Assembly (NCBI GenBank): GCA_900618425.1
Contig: UZAN01044187.1
Coordinates: 5,819-22,988, forward strand
Source of the DNA: Echinostoma caproni
Lineage: Eukaryota > Platyhelminthes > Trematoda > Plagiorchiida > Echinostomatidae
Reading direction: 5' to 3'
Length of the DNA stretch: 17,170 nt
Shown here in pieces: positions 1 through 9,320 of this stretch. The position numbers and the translations under genes are program-made. Every line of letters starts with the position of its first letter. Position 1 is the first letter of the stretch. The notes below the pieces were generated by a model. It made no database searches. It saw only the letters and a list, made by a program, of their open reading frames with translations, and was not told the DNA's origin.

Positions 1-26
1 GCCCTTGCACAGGCGGTTCATCATCC
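1..26 (-). CDS. RILP-like protein, exon 3 (start of exon only, cut by window edge)
   Basis: This is the first 26 bases of a further exon of the RILP-like gene. Reading the minus strand, a pyrimidine-rich acceptor (CTGTCCCCTTGTTCAG) ends at 27 and the exon begins at 26. The previous exon ends with two bases of a codon (GG). The G at 26 completes it as Gly, and the frame then reads DDEPPVQG up to the edge. The joined protein would therefore run ...VYKRAG-DDEPPVQG. The acidic, Pro-containing stretch just after the RH2 helix suits a tail after this domain, but that is inference. The evidence is acceptor quality, phase match and an open frame; 26 bases are too few for a homology claim. The remainder of the C-terminus lies to the left of the window. 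Confidence 0.55.
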
Positions 27-1033
27 CTGAACAAGGGGACAGCGAAATCGAACGATTGTCACGACCAAGGGGGTACATAATAGATCTCACATGAGATGTA
101 CAGCAGCACCGGAAGTAAGTTATATTGTTCCAGTATGCAAAATATTTTATGGCCAAGTGAAGTTCAAATGCATGACGTTTTTCGGAGCGAATCGCGGTGT
201 CACCGGTTAATGATATTTAGTGGTTAAAAGCATATGAATGGTAAAACGTCAGCGATGAAAAGAAGAAAAATGGGGTCTGTTGGACGATAAAGCAACCAGC
301 CTGTGCTAAAGGGAGAAAAAACACGTGAAGTTCGTTGGTAAAGCACTGTTTTCGACTAAACAATTGATGAGATTTATGACTAGCGAGGTAGGAACGGAAA
401 GTCACGACAATAAATTTTGAATCGTTGGCAGTTTGGAAAACCAGATCACGGGGCAATCGATCATCAAACTTTGATGTGTCTTTGTTTTTGATTCATTTAC
501 ATTAGGACAGGGCAATCGAACCGTAATATCCCTCTGCGATAATTGAAACCAAATAGGTTATTATTTCGTGAACTAGTGTTCATAGTTGCCAATAAATAAC
601 AAATTGGTCCCTCTTTGTGACTCAGTCAATTTTAGATCAAAACTTAAAGGCATCATAGGTATTAAATCCCTAAACCACAATACGAGGGATTTACTGATCA
701 ATGTGGCTCTCAATTCATGCAAGTTATTTAGAATGACTTTTCATGCTAACTATATTATCATGGTTGCAACGTTAAAGGACTGGGAACAAAAAAGGCGAGT
801 CACATGGTACGAGTACGTAAGCTAGGAGATGGCAGCTTCATTGTTGTACGAATCAAGAGCGCACATATTTTATCGAGGTCTTCAGTGGTTGCTGCTTAGG
901 GCTTGGGTTACCCGTTCTTTGACGCCCCCTTTCACATTGTTGATCCCGCAATGGTACGTGTACAAAAAATTAGATAAGACATCAGAACGTTTAAAATTAA
1001 AACTAAGAAACAGGTACAGATACACAGGAACGT

Positions 1034-1194
1034 GCGGTGGTGATCCAGTGGTAATGTCACCAAATCATCACCCCAGAGGACGTGTGTCCGAATCCCACCA
1101 CCCCCGTCTGATTTGCCCCCCATTATGTGTTCTATGTCCGCTTCCTCCTTCACGAAAATTGTTTCCTTAGGTACTCAACAAAAGGAAGTAAAAA
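1034..1194 (+). repeat. SINE-like repeat, copy 1 (tRNA-derived head)
   Basis: About 160 bp matching the copy at 10292-10462 along its length. The head looks like an RNA polymerase III internal promoter: A-box-like TGATCCAGTGGTAA at 1041-1054 and B-box-like GTCCGAATCCC at 1086-1096 (consensus GGTTCGANNCC). The body shares CATTATGTGTT and CTTCCTCCTTCACGAAAATT-like blocks with copy 2. The tail is CAACAAAAGGAAGTAAAAA. Compared with copy 2 this one lacks a short block after ATGTGTT. It lies antisense inside the 5.0-kb intron. No clear target-site duplication was found. Confidence 0.6.
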
Positions 1195-1884
1195 TTGAAA
1201 GGTGAATCCAGAAGCCTTCATATTACCATTTGTCCGAGCATTGCTCGATACATAAAACCATCTTCCATCGTTTGGGTTCCGATGAACTCCCTAGCGTTCT
1301 GTGAAAAAGAAGTACATTCTCACAACGAAAGCCCGGCGTCTATCACTCAAATCGTGATATGATTAAAAAACGAACGATGATCTGTTGCATCTGCCCTGGT
1401 GGTTGGCTATTCGCTAGAAACAACCTATGAATATGACGGCGCAGCAAACGGCAGCTGTTATGTTTTTTGATCGAGAAATGCAGCAACCACAATCAAGCGA
1501 TTCAACACTACATCCATTGAGTGAGTCGGGTGCATCACATATTTTGAAGACTAGGGCAGTCCTGTTACATCACACCCCGCGTTTCGCATGAACAGCGGGC
1601 ATAGAATATTTGTTTCAATGAAAGTTACGTCAAAGCGAACGGTAAGTAAAATGCTAGCGGTTCCCCCCCCTCCCAACCGCCCCATCCTGAAACCGGATCA
1701 AGAATGCGAGTGTGTATGAGAATGGATGGAAATCGAACCGACACCAATAGAAGATAGTATAAAAACTTGGACGAGCCGAACTGCATCAGCTCGGTTGTGA
1801 TGACGTGATAAGACCCAAGTCACGTGATAAAGTGATGTAAGCAGATGCGTGCGAACAGATGGGTAATCGGAAGCTTCCGCTGAG

Positions 1885-1896
1885 TGTGTGTGTGTG
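1885..1896. repeat. TG microsatellite
   Basis: Six TG units. A complementary CA run follows about 300 bp downstream at 2203-2218. Confidence 0.8.
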
Positions 1897-2202
1897 CAGA
1901 GCAAACAACAGCAGATGTAATTATGTTTGTAATGACATGCAACACTATGCGTTATTCTCGACATCACAAATTCTGACATATGGGAACAAGTCTGCCAGCA
2001 TACTGGACAATAGACCAGACATTTCATCCGACGGTTACTGCCATCCCAGTAGCTCAGACCACTCGCGTGCATATCGATGAGGACCAAGTGACGAATGAGG
2101 AAAAGTCAAACGGAATGAGTAGTAGTTGGAAGAAAAGTGCATGTCGCCAAAATTTTGAGGTTCATGGTAGCATTTCTTTCACGTCAGTTCGATCCATGAA
2201 CG

Positions 2203-2218
2203 CACACACACACACACA
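2203..2218. repeat. CA microsatellite
   Basis: Eight uninterrupted CA units inside the large intron of the RILP-like gene. Confidence 0.9.
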
Positions 2219-4233
2219 GTGACCGCTTTGTAAAAGGTGGGTGATTCGGAACGGCAATCGGTGGGTTAATCGAGCGGAGGAGATTATATCTGCACTAAAC
2301 ACGGTTGTGACTCATTATTAACCAGAACGGGTCTATTTGTACATCTAACGATCGGTCACGCATGCACACGACCAAGCTCTAAACGATTTCGTTCAATGCG
2401 TTTGTTTCGTTTTGTCAGAGTCGAGTTTGCGTGATAAACAAACCCATACGGTCGATCCTAATGAAGTGTGCAAATTGTTTCCTCTCACCTACTCATGTCC
2501 GTTCAGGCGCTATTATTATTACCCAATGTGAATTGGGCTCGATTTGCGGGTATTTTGTGACTGTGAAATACGATCACCTATGGATTCAATTGTGGTGACT
2601 AATCCGTCATGAATCAGTCCCAGAAATTACCACGAAAACGTAGGCATATGGATCCCAGAAAAAAAGGAATCTATTAAACTGATGGAATTCGTCAATGCTG
2701 ACAGCACGGTGAATGGCGACACGTGACTGACACAGTTAACAGTGTTTATCGTACCTCGACGAGGGGCATAAACAAGTCCATGTACAGACAAGGAGATCAG
2801 CTGACACCCTGTCGTACGTAAATGGATAGCTCCTTGTCCATGCACATGCCTACGCACGAAATCTTGTCAAGAATGGATGCTTTGATTCGCATAATCAATG
2901 TCTAATACTTATAACAGATTTGTATCATGAATTAATTATATTTATCAATAAGACATTAGAGATAGCCCTGCAGAGAAAATGGTCAAACAGGTTGTATGAT
3001 GATTGTAAGTAAGAAGAATGGAATCAGTGAGTCCAAGTTGTCATACTTTCAATGGGTATCGAGTCCAAAAACAATAGCAATTTACTGCGAATCATGGAAT
3101 TGGTGGGACACAGAGCTATCGGAACCCGTAGAATGCCAGAAAACCTTGATATATCACTTTGTGCATCTGAACACATGAGGGGGTTGATGCTTTGATCATG
3201 AAAGAGCGGAAGAGATAGACTGTAGATACCACAACCCGACGAACTGCAGTGGCTCAGATGCAAATCGAGGCGCATTACACTCTGAAATTTTTTTTGTCTA
3301 GAGTGAAGGTGCGTGCAAACTGGTTGTCTGAGCAGGTCTGCTTGTTTATTTTAGTTGTTTCGCATCAACCACGTTGCACTTATCAAGCAATCGTATAGCA
3401 GGTAGGCATCGGTATAGCAACAGAATACGTGTTTAAGAGCTCAAGACAACTGCGAAAGGAAATCCCGAATAATGCTAATACTAATCAAGTCTGCTTATTG
3501 TTGGACGTGTCAGCATAAAATGCACTTGAGCAACTGATTCCGCTATGGCCAATCGGATGTGCATCTCGTCAACGCAGCTTTGGATTCGGTGACCTGTTCT
3601 TTCGTTTGGTTTAGAAAAACAGGACATATGCCGCAGTCAAGTTTATCGCTCGATCCACTGAAAGTCGAAGCAAAAATACCCACTGGAGTTAACCCAATGT
3701 TCTAACAGTCAAAGGCTCTGCGAATTTCCATTCAGAGGACTATAGAGTGGAAAAAGAGTAGTATTTGATACTGGCGTGATGAACCGCAATCCAAACATTC
3801 AATGATGCAGATGACACTTGGGGTTGTGCAAAGGTTCGATGTGCAACTTCGACCAAAGTGGCAGGAGAAATTCATTCAGTACTAAAAAATCTTGCATAGC
3901 CGTTTGTGGAAAAGCTCATCCACAGATAAGCGATAGCCAAGTGGGATTATCATAAGCGAGAAAATAAAAGATCATGTTAGGCATCACCAAAAACAATACC
4001 GCATCCAACCCGTGCATATGCGAAATGGGAGAGCAATGGGGTGACCGCCAGGTCAACAATGCAAAACCTTTCATATCATTTTACTGACTTGTGTGATGGG
4101 CTGCAGAATCCCAAGGCCAGTTCGTTCACATTCCACTAAAGATGGTCAACACAAACCAATGACAACAACCAAGTGTAATGTGCATCGCATCGATGTTGTG
4201 CACATCATAACGCAATGCAATGTGTCCGCACAT

Positions 4234-4245
4234 ACACACACACAC
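4234..4245. repeat. AC microsatellite
   Basis: Six AC units, preceded by an interrupted CA stretch from about 4229. Confidence 0.8.
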
Positions 4246-5049
4246 TAGACCACAAACAAAACAGGTCACATCCTCAGACTAATTGATATCACCCACAGAA
4301 GAATTAATATGTGAAAGTTAAGAGAAACCGGAAACCGCTAATTCGTCGTATGTGGGCGCAAAGAAAATCAAACACATGTGCATACACAGACAGACAAACA
4401 CGATGGAGATTAGAAATAAATAAAGATTTATGAATTGGACAAATAGCGAAAAGGAACCACGTGTTAGGGCGAACGAGGAAAAGACAAAAAGAGGTGAAAA
4501 AGCAAGCAAGTGATGAAGTAGGCCGCCGTTGACCAAGAAAACAACGTGTAACTACTTGTCGAGCATTATTACTAGTATTGTTAGCAGCAATACTATTACC
4601 ATCGATTGCCATAAGGCGTTGTGCTCCCAAAAAAGAAGGAAGATTGCTGTTCATCCACGCTAGAATAGAACAAAGGGGTGAACAAACAATCTCGACAAGT
4701 GAGTATTTTGAAGCCGCCTTTTTTGAGCTCGTTCGACACAAAATTCACTATAAACAAAGCGTCGCCAGCAGAGGATAATGAAAATTGTGAAGTGAAAAAA
4801 CGCTCACTGTGCACTGTTTCGTACAAATATTTATTCAGTCCAGAGGTTTTGTCCAATGGGAAAGCGAAGTCTGTTGGCTAATGAAGGCCAACGGGGAACA
4901 AACAGTGCCATGAAACATGCATGGTGAAAGTACTGCCAGAAAGCAAGCTGTGCACTTCCTGGATAATACCGTTCTTCCTATGCTCCAACAGCGCCTCATA
5001 AACCCTTGGCAGAATCAAAGGAAGCTAAATAATGTTCTATTCAACTTAC

Positions 5050-5240
5050 CCGGCCCTCTTGTACACGGACAATTCCTCTTCTACTTCAATCAGACGAGAT
5101 TTGAGCTCATTGCGCTCAGTGAGTAGGTCGCGCAATTCCTGAGCCGTGAAATGCGGTCGTGAAGGATCTCTCGCATCCGTGATCATCTTATCCTCGGCAT
5201 TCAAACGCTCAATTAGCTGTGACTCAGTTAGCTGAACAGG
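5050..5240 (-). CDS. RILP-like (RILPL1/2-type) Rab effector, exon 2: RH2 domain
   Basis: This internal exon is 191 nt: 63 codons plus 2 bases. The acceptor TTTGTCACCACAG ends at 5241 and the donor GTAAGT starts at 5049. It enters in phase 0 and leaves in phase 2, matching the exons on either side. Residues 1-27 are a polar, charged lead-in. Residues 28-62 are the RILP homology 2 (RH2) signature: RPHFTAQELRDLLTERNELK followed by a Leu/Glu-rich helix ending in ELSVYKR. In this family RH2 forms a dimeric helical hairpin that binds Rab GTPases: Rab7/Rab36 for RILP, LRRK2-phosphorylated Rab8/Rab10 for RILPL1/2. The ELRDLLTERNELK block fits RILPL better than the related JIP3/JIP4 RH2, which as I recall reads more like MARVLMERNQYKERL. 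One basic position of the phospho-Rab patch is His (H30) where RILPL1/2 have Arg. Identity is by memory of the family, not by search. Confidence 0.85.
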
Positions 5241-5383
5241 CTGTGGTGACAAATAAGCGGATTATTGGGGCGAGAAATAGAGAAAACTAGTTGAAAGAAG
5301 ATACTGGCAGTTGGTTGACAGTAAAACAGCCAAATATGAAGATAAATGAAAACGGTATTCAACCGGAGTGAACTACAACTTAC

Positions 5384-5421
5384 GGAGGAGTCTGTGAACG
5401 ACACATATGGGCGGTTTCGAG
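5384..5421 (-). CDS. Possible 38-nt micro-exon of the RILP-like gene
   Basis: Between the coiled-coil and RH2 exons, the minus strand has a strong acceptor (CCCCGTCTGTGTTGCAG, ending at 5422) and, 38 nt later, a perfect donor (GTAAGT from 5383). Read with one base carried over, it gives xRNRPYVSFTDSS and joins exon 2 in frame as ...TDSS-PVQLTES. This needs the upstream exon to end in phase 1. The strong donor at 8096 ends in phase 0, but a weaker one (GTGACG) lies 7 nt further on, ending the exon at 8090. The 7 extra bases plus 38 make exactly 15 codons (VSARNRPYVSFTDSS). If spliced from the strong donor instead, the micro-exon would shift the RH2 exon into a stop. It could be an alternative cassette or a chance pairing of splice-like sites. 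Confidence 0.35.
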
Positions 5422-8089
5422 CTGCAACACAGACGGGGAAATGTTTCGGGCACTACCAGTTTAATGGCGAAAAAAGCGTCAAGCATTGAAAGCACAACCA
5501 TGAGTGCGCCGATGGATACTGGAATTCAATGACCGTTTTATCGATAGCAGCAATCGAATCAAGGGAACACGATGGGCCCGCGCATGCCTTGGCTCACGTA
5601 TGCATAGATGCACCGTACGACGGTCAAATGAACAACCTAACCGTCTAAACGATGGATGTCGTGTATGGTCATATTCCGACTGCCTCGAGTAACCGTTATT
5701 TTATCACTGAACAATAATATAAAATCGTAGAGATTCCGGGACGAAATATCAATGTTGTTGTCCTACTCCACTGGCTTTATATCTCGAAAACTTCTCCGCA
5801 GATCCCTTTCATTTGAATCCAATTTATTCCAGATAGCTGCGCTTTCGAAATGAATTGGTAATGGGACCAATCACGAAATAGTCTTTTTTCAAATGGTACA
5901 GAATGAAGCATGTGCGAAAGAGAGGACAAATTGGGACGAAAGACTGACAGAAAGAACAGTCTATCAGTCAGGTGACTATGAGCAGACTTGGTGCAGTAGT
6001 AGAGTTTCTACGACAGTCGGGACATAGACATTTGTTGTCTGGATCGAACGATGGGACGCAATTGACTGTAGCACTATTTAGATTGCCGATATTCTGAAAG
6101 CAGTGACAGACAAGAGGTAATCTTTTGCTGAAAAAGGCCACTTTCGGTGAAGCATGGATGAGAATGTGTCAGGATAGGCTTTTTGTATCTGAAGAGGTGA
6201 GAGTTTTAAAATTTCGTATTTGTTACGGTCTCGAGAAAACTGTTACTATGGGAAACAATAACCACTAACCGTTTCATATCGTGAGTCATCAATCGAGAGT
6301 ATTGCTTACTGATTTGATGGGGCTCGAAACGTGCTGCTTTGGAAGTCATTTCAGCATGAACAACAAACGTAAACCAAACCAAGCAAGACGGGAAAAAACA
6401 TTCAAAATGTGCTGAAGAATACACCGCGCACAGTTGCCGCAAAAACACTACCCAATCGAAGAGCTTTTGTCAACTAAAGTCCACCGTTTAATAACCAAAT
6501 TCTTCTAACTTGGTAATTTTTAAGAAAATCTCGAACACCAGTTCGTATCAAGTTTGTCATCCGTGGTGAGAAATCGCAGACTTAACAATAAGTGGTATTA
6601 TTCGGTCACTTCGGATTCGACCGTACACTCAATTTGAGTCACCCATCCAACCAGGCTGACCACTAATTCGCGACAATAACCGAAAAACGCTGAGCAGTCC
6701 AGTGGTGTTAAATTTGAGAGAGCGAATGACTCAGGCGCTGCTGATCACAATCATAAAAACAGCATGTATCGCGTCATGAGGTTTGAGCACCATGTAACAA
6801 ATCAATGTGAACCCCAGACAAGTGATTTGAAAACATCAGTGGGCCCAGGCGTGTTCAGTGGTTGCTTCAAGTGTCGGAGTTGTGGGCATGATTTCTGCCA
6901 AACGGACAATTTGAGTAGTGTGAACTCCACGAGACAGTGCGCTTTTCACAACCAGTGACAAGGAATCTGTGGTCTGGTGACAAACATGCGGCGTTTGATT
7001 GCTGAATAATCTTCCAGCCACACTTACTCTAATCCTGACTAGCGACTATTTTAACTCAGAAAACAGAATCCGCACCACATTCCGGCGAGATTAGGGTGCG
7101 ACACAACGACAAAAGAAGTTTCGGAAATCCCGATATGACACTAATAAAATACGCAAACCAAATAATATTTTCTGAGGGGTTAGTTAGGTAGCCAAAACCA
7201 GGAGCAGGAGCATGAACCTCGTGCTTTTCAATAAGTGAGGTAAACCATGGGCCATCTGTATAGTGACAAGCGCACTGATTCATGCTCCTCCAAGGAACCT
7301 GTAACTAACAAGTTCCAAGGTAAATCATTTTCACTTTAAAAGGATACTTAAATTCATTTTCTTCACGACTACATTTTGTGGGGAACCAAGTACCCAGCCT
7401 AGTGGTGGTGGTGTTGCAATCTGGTTTCGACTGTTCATTAGTTGCGGGAAACCATAAATAATTTTTGAGATATTCTCCTGCGCAGGATTTATCGTGTTCC
7501 ATACTAGACCGTGTAGAAAGCGCAAACAGACGGAGTACTGGCAGAAACTGTAGAGAATAAAACAAACACAATCAAAATCTGTAAATATAACCAAACAAAC
7601 ATGAATCAACTATACCAGATACCGTAGATGACTGGAGCAGCCAAATCAGCCCAGAACATCCAAAACAACTGACTACCGGACTTGATCGATGACCGAGACG
7701 AGCTAAACCCATGGGAACAGTTCGGTTTATAGTACTTGTGAGCTCAGAATGTGCTTAGAACAAATCGTGAGGCATCTGTCACTTCCAACATTGTCATAGA
7801 CATCATCAACTGATTTCATGTTTCTTCAGACCAATGCATGAAGTGGTAGCGCAAATAAAATTTGCGTTTTGCGAATGAAATGGTGCTTTTCACTAAACGA
7901 ATTGCGAATAAATGAACCTTCACATAAAGCGCATTTGGATGAGGAACATACGTTTCTTAATAAACGGGATGAGTGAGGATGAGAGAACCACAAATGCACC
8001 AAGTGCGTGTGCCCACAAAAGCATCCAAGCAAGTACCCATTCAATCATTCGGTTCTCACAAACTGCGTAAAGAAGCGTGCAACCGTCAC

Positions 8090-8096
8090 CGCTTAC
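8090..8096 (-). promoter_or_regulatory. Tandem 5' splice sites at the end of the coiled-coil exon
   Basis: Two donor-like sites lie 7 nt apart on the minus strand: CCG|GTAAGC (exon ends 8097) and AGCG|GTGACG (exon ends 8090). The first fits the consensus better. The second is weaker but leaves the exon in phase 1, the phase needed to include the 38-nt micro-exon at 5421-5384. Coupled use of the two would swap a 15-residue Ser-rich insert in and out before RH2. The sites are visible; the coupling is inference. Confidence 0.3.
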
Positions 8097-8357
8097 CGGC
8101 GTTCCGGGAGAGGCAAGCTCCTTGATCATGGATGTGGACATGCCCACATTGGGCAACGGGGTAGTTCGCCCAGGTTCGCTCGGATGATGATGACACACGT
8201 GCTCCCGCATCTGTTGGATTAGATGTTCTTTGGTCTGAAGCATCAGTTCCAAATCCGTTTTCTCACTGAGTAATTGATCAGCTTGACGCTTGCTCACGAA
8301 ATGTTTACGCCGAAGCACCGCGTTCAACTTAGCCAGTCGCGTAGCTTGCTGTTGCAT
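8097..8357 (-). CDS. RILP-like (RILPL1/2-type) Rab effector, exon 1 of those visible: coiled coil
   Basis: This exon is 261 nt, exactly 87 codons, phase 0 at both ends. The acceptor ...GTGTGTTTTTAG ends at 8358 and the donor GTAAGC starts at 8096 (CCG|GTAAGC). The first codon happens to be ATG, but the acceptor directly before it and the mid-protein character argue for an internal exon, not the start. Residues 1-57 are a heptad-patterned coiled coil: MQQQATRLAKLNAVLRRKHF, then a Leu-spaced stretch with EKTDLELMLQTKEHLIQQM. This resembles the central coil of RILPL1, including the QQQ-TRL start and the LQTKE motif. Residues 57-87 are a His cluster followed by a Ser/Thr/Pro-rich linker ending ELASPGTP. 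In the family this coil lies between the N-terminal RH1 domain (binds myosin Va or dynein-dynactin partners, depending on member) and RH2. The protein should act on membranes with Rab GTPases. Confidence 0.8.
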
Positions 8358-8464
8358 CTAAAAACACACCCGTTGGGTAGTGAATGAGGGAAGAGAGATA
8401 CGGAGAAACTATGAACGAAACGAAGCAACAGAGGCTAAAACAATTATTTCCCGAAATGAAATTG

Positions 8465-8563
8465 AAAGAACACAACACTGCAAGCGAGAACGATTTAATT
8501 CCGGAATCATTTCGCTGTATCTCAACTAGTACTTACTGCAAAAAAAGTTTATATACTACAGGT
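8465..8563 (+). repeat. Left inverted arm of the foldback element
   Basis: About 99 bp, complementary in reverse to 8832-8931. It contains an 8-A/T-rich run after ACTTACTGCA. Confidence 0.8.
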
Positions 8564-8831
8564 CATGACAGTCTAACATGGTATCAGTTCCTTCTTCCGC
8601 TTACGTGGTCACCAAGGCAACGCCAGACTGATGTAGGCCTCCTTCTTCTGACACAGTAGGGGCCCTCGGCGCTTGATTGCTATGGCCTCTGAAAATCTTG
8701 GCCGCCGCCCATTCAGGCTAGTGTAAACAATCCGAAACAAAGTCCCACGATCAGCTTGTTGGTCAGTCTGCAGCAGATGGCGAGCAATTGATGACGCTCT
8801 GTGAGAAGGGCTTGATGGCGCTACACAAACA

Positions 8832-8931
8832 ACCTGTGATATATAAACTTTTTTTCTGCAGTAAGTACCAGTTGAGATGCAGCGAAATGATTCGGAATTA
8901 AATCGTGCTCGCTTGTAGTGTTGTGTTCTTT
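8832..8931 (-). repeat. Right inverted arm of the foldback element
   Basis: About 100 bp, the reverse complement of the left arm with few differences, mostly transitions and length changes in the poly-A/T run. Confidence 0.8.
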
Positions 8932-9011
8932 TTTCGAGAGGCTAAAAGGATAAATTTACAAGAGAAGTGATAGAGGCAAATACATGTAAACGTGTACGGG
9001 TGGGATTCAGC

Positions 9012-9320
9012 AACAACAATTTGAACAATTAACATTGTCTTAGAAGCTCATTCGGTGGACTCCGGTAAATTCTAAGGAAAACCTATCGGGGCAGTCAGCT
9101 TACATGCTAACTGGTGGATGCTACATGCTTCTGTAAGTTGGATGGGTAAATTCGAATGTGAAAAGACCAGTGCTATCGGTGTGGGCTCGTAGCTCAGCTG
9201 GTAGAGCATGCAAGTACAAAGCGTAGGCGGCGTCCGTGCATGGGTTTGAATCCCACCGAGGCTACTGAACTTTTCACAATCGACATACAAACTTCAAGTC
9301 TGCCAAACAACAATTTGAAC
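9012..9320 (+). mobile_element. tRNA-derived insertion bounded by a 15-bp direct repeat
   Basis: The 15-mer AACAACAATTTGAAC occurs exactly at 9012-9026 and 9306-9320, flanking 279 bp, as a target-site duplication would. Inside is a tRNA-like core (9183-9264). The flanks of the core are imperfect inverted repeats: the left arm reads TCGAATGTGAAAAGACCAGT (about 9152-9171), and the right arm, read in reverse complement, TCGATTGTGAAAAGTTCAGT. If the core is an ordinary pol III SINE head, the 5' end of the element should be near 9183, yet the left duplication lies about 156 bp further upstream. The unit therefore looks composite, for example two copies of one family in opposite orientation inserted together, or a palindromic SINE. 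Confidence 0.55.
9183..9264 (+). repeat. tRNA-like core (SINE head, not a functional tRNA)
   Basis: The cloverleaf parts visible are: acceptor 5' strand GGGCTCG (9183-9189), TA, D arm GCTC-AGCTGGTA-GAGC (9192-9207, also the A box), T arm with B box GGTTTGAATCC (9243-9253), and acceptor 3' strand CGAGGCT (9257-9263), pairing at 6 of 7 positions counting one G-T wobble. The part between the D and T arms is about 33 nt where a normal tRNA has about 23. It has no good 5-bp anticodon stem with a 7-nt loop. I therefore call it a tRNA-derived repeat. Confidence 0.6.

Larger units (their letters stand above)
27..5049 (-). other. Intron of the RILP-like gene (5.0 kb)
   Basis: Inferred intron between the RH2 exon (donor GTAAGT from 5049) and the exon starting at 26 (acceptor ending at 27). 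It contains a SINE-like repeat on the opposite strand at 1034-1194, short TG/CA tracts at 1885-1896, 2203-2218 and 4234-4245, and a C-rich tract near 1664-1683. I see no convincing coding exon. The open frames here are short, have no recognisable domain, and several overlap the repeats. Confidence 0.6.
5241..8096 (-). other. Intron of the RILP-like gene (2.9 kb)
   Basis: Inferred intron between the coiled-coil exon (donor GTAAGC at 8096-8091) and the RH2 exon (acceptor ending at 5241). Both sites are phase 0. The only structured item I can support is the possible micro-exon at 5384-5421. The remaining approximately 2.6 kb (5422-8089) has scattered short open frames on both strands without family signatures. 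No tRNA, satellite or clear transposon was recognised. Confidence 0.6.
8430..8947. mobile_element. Foldback (MITE-like) element with ~100-bp inverted arms, possibly Mutator-like
   Basis: Bases 8465-8563 and 8832-8931 are inverted copies of one another. Both arms, read in the same sense, carry GAACACAACACT, ACGATTTAATTCC, AATCATTTCGCTG, GTACTTACTGCA and GTTTATATA. By eye there are about five substitutions and a few single-base indels over about 100 bp, so they are over 90% alike. The spacer 8564-8831 (268 bp) has no coding capacity and no recognised domain. Just outside the arms an identical 11-mer, AGAGGCTAAAA, occurs in direct orientation at 8430-8440 and 8937-8947, as expected for a target-site duplication. 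Long TIRs plus a 9-11 bp duplication are typical of Mutator-like MITEs. However, the outermost bases of the two arms differ (the left end has about 24 bases with no clear match in the right), so the superfamily is tentative. Confidence 0.65.

Noticed and set aside
829..1170. 113-codon open frame on the plus strand
   Set aside because: Its second half is the SINE-like repeat at 1034-1194, so the frame is a by-product of the repeat.
4304..4741. 145-codon open frame on the minus strand with hydrophobic stretches
   Set aside because: It lies within the large intron and overlaps other open frames on both strands. The Phe/Leu richness reflects A/T-rich DNA, and no splice or family support was seen.
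6764..6958. Short plus-strand frame with a CFKCRSCGHDFC cluster, zinc-finger-like
   Set aside because: Only one Cys cluster in 64 codons, no second half of a finger, no splice context, and it lies in an intron of the opposite-strand gene.
5050..8357. JIP3/JIP4-type scaffold instead of RILPL
   Set aside because: JIP proteins also have an RH2 segment, but the ELRDLLTERNELK and LQTKE blocks and the short distance from coil to RH2 fit RILPL better. Not excluded without a search.
9183..9264. Functional tRNA gene
   Set aside because: The acceptor stem and D arm are fair, but the anticodon arm region is about 10 nt too long with no proper stem and loop, and it sits inside a unit flanked by direct repeats.
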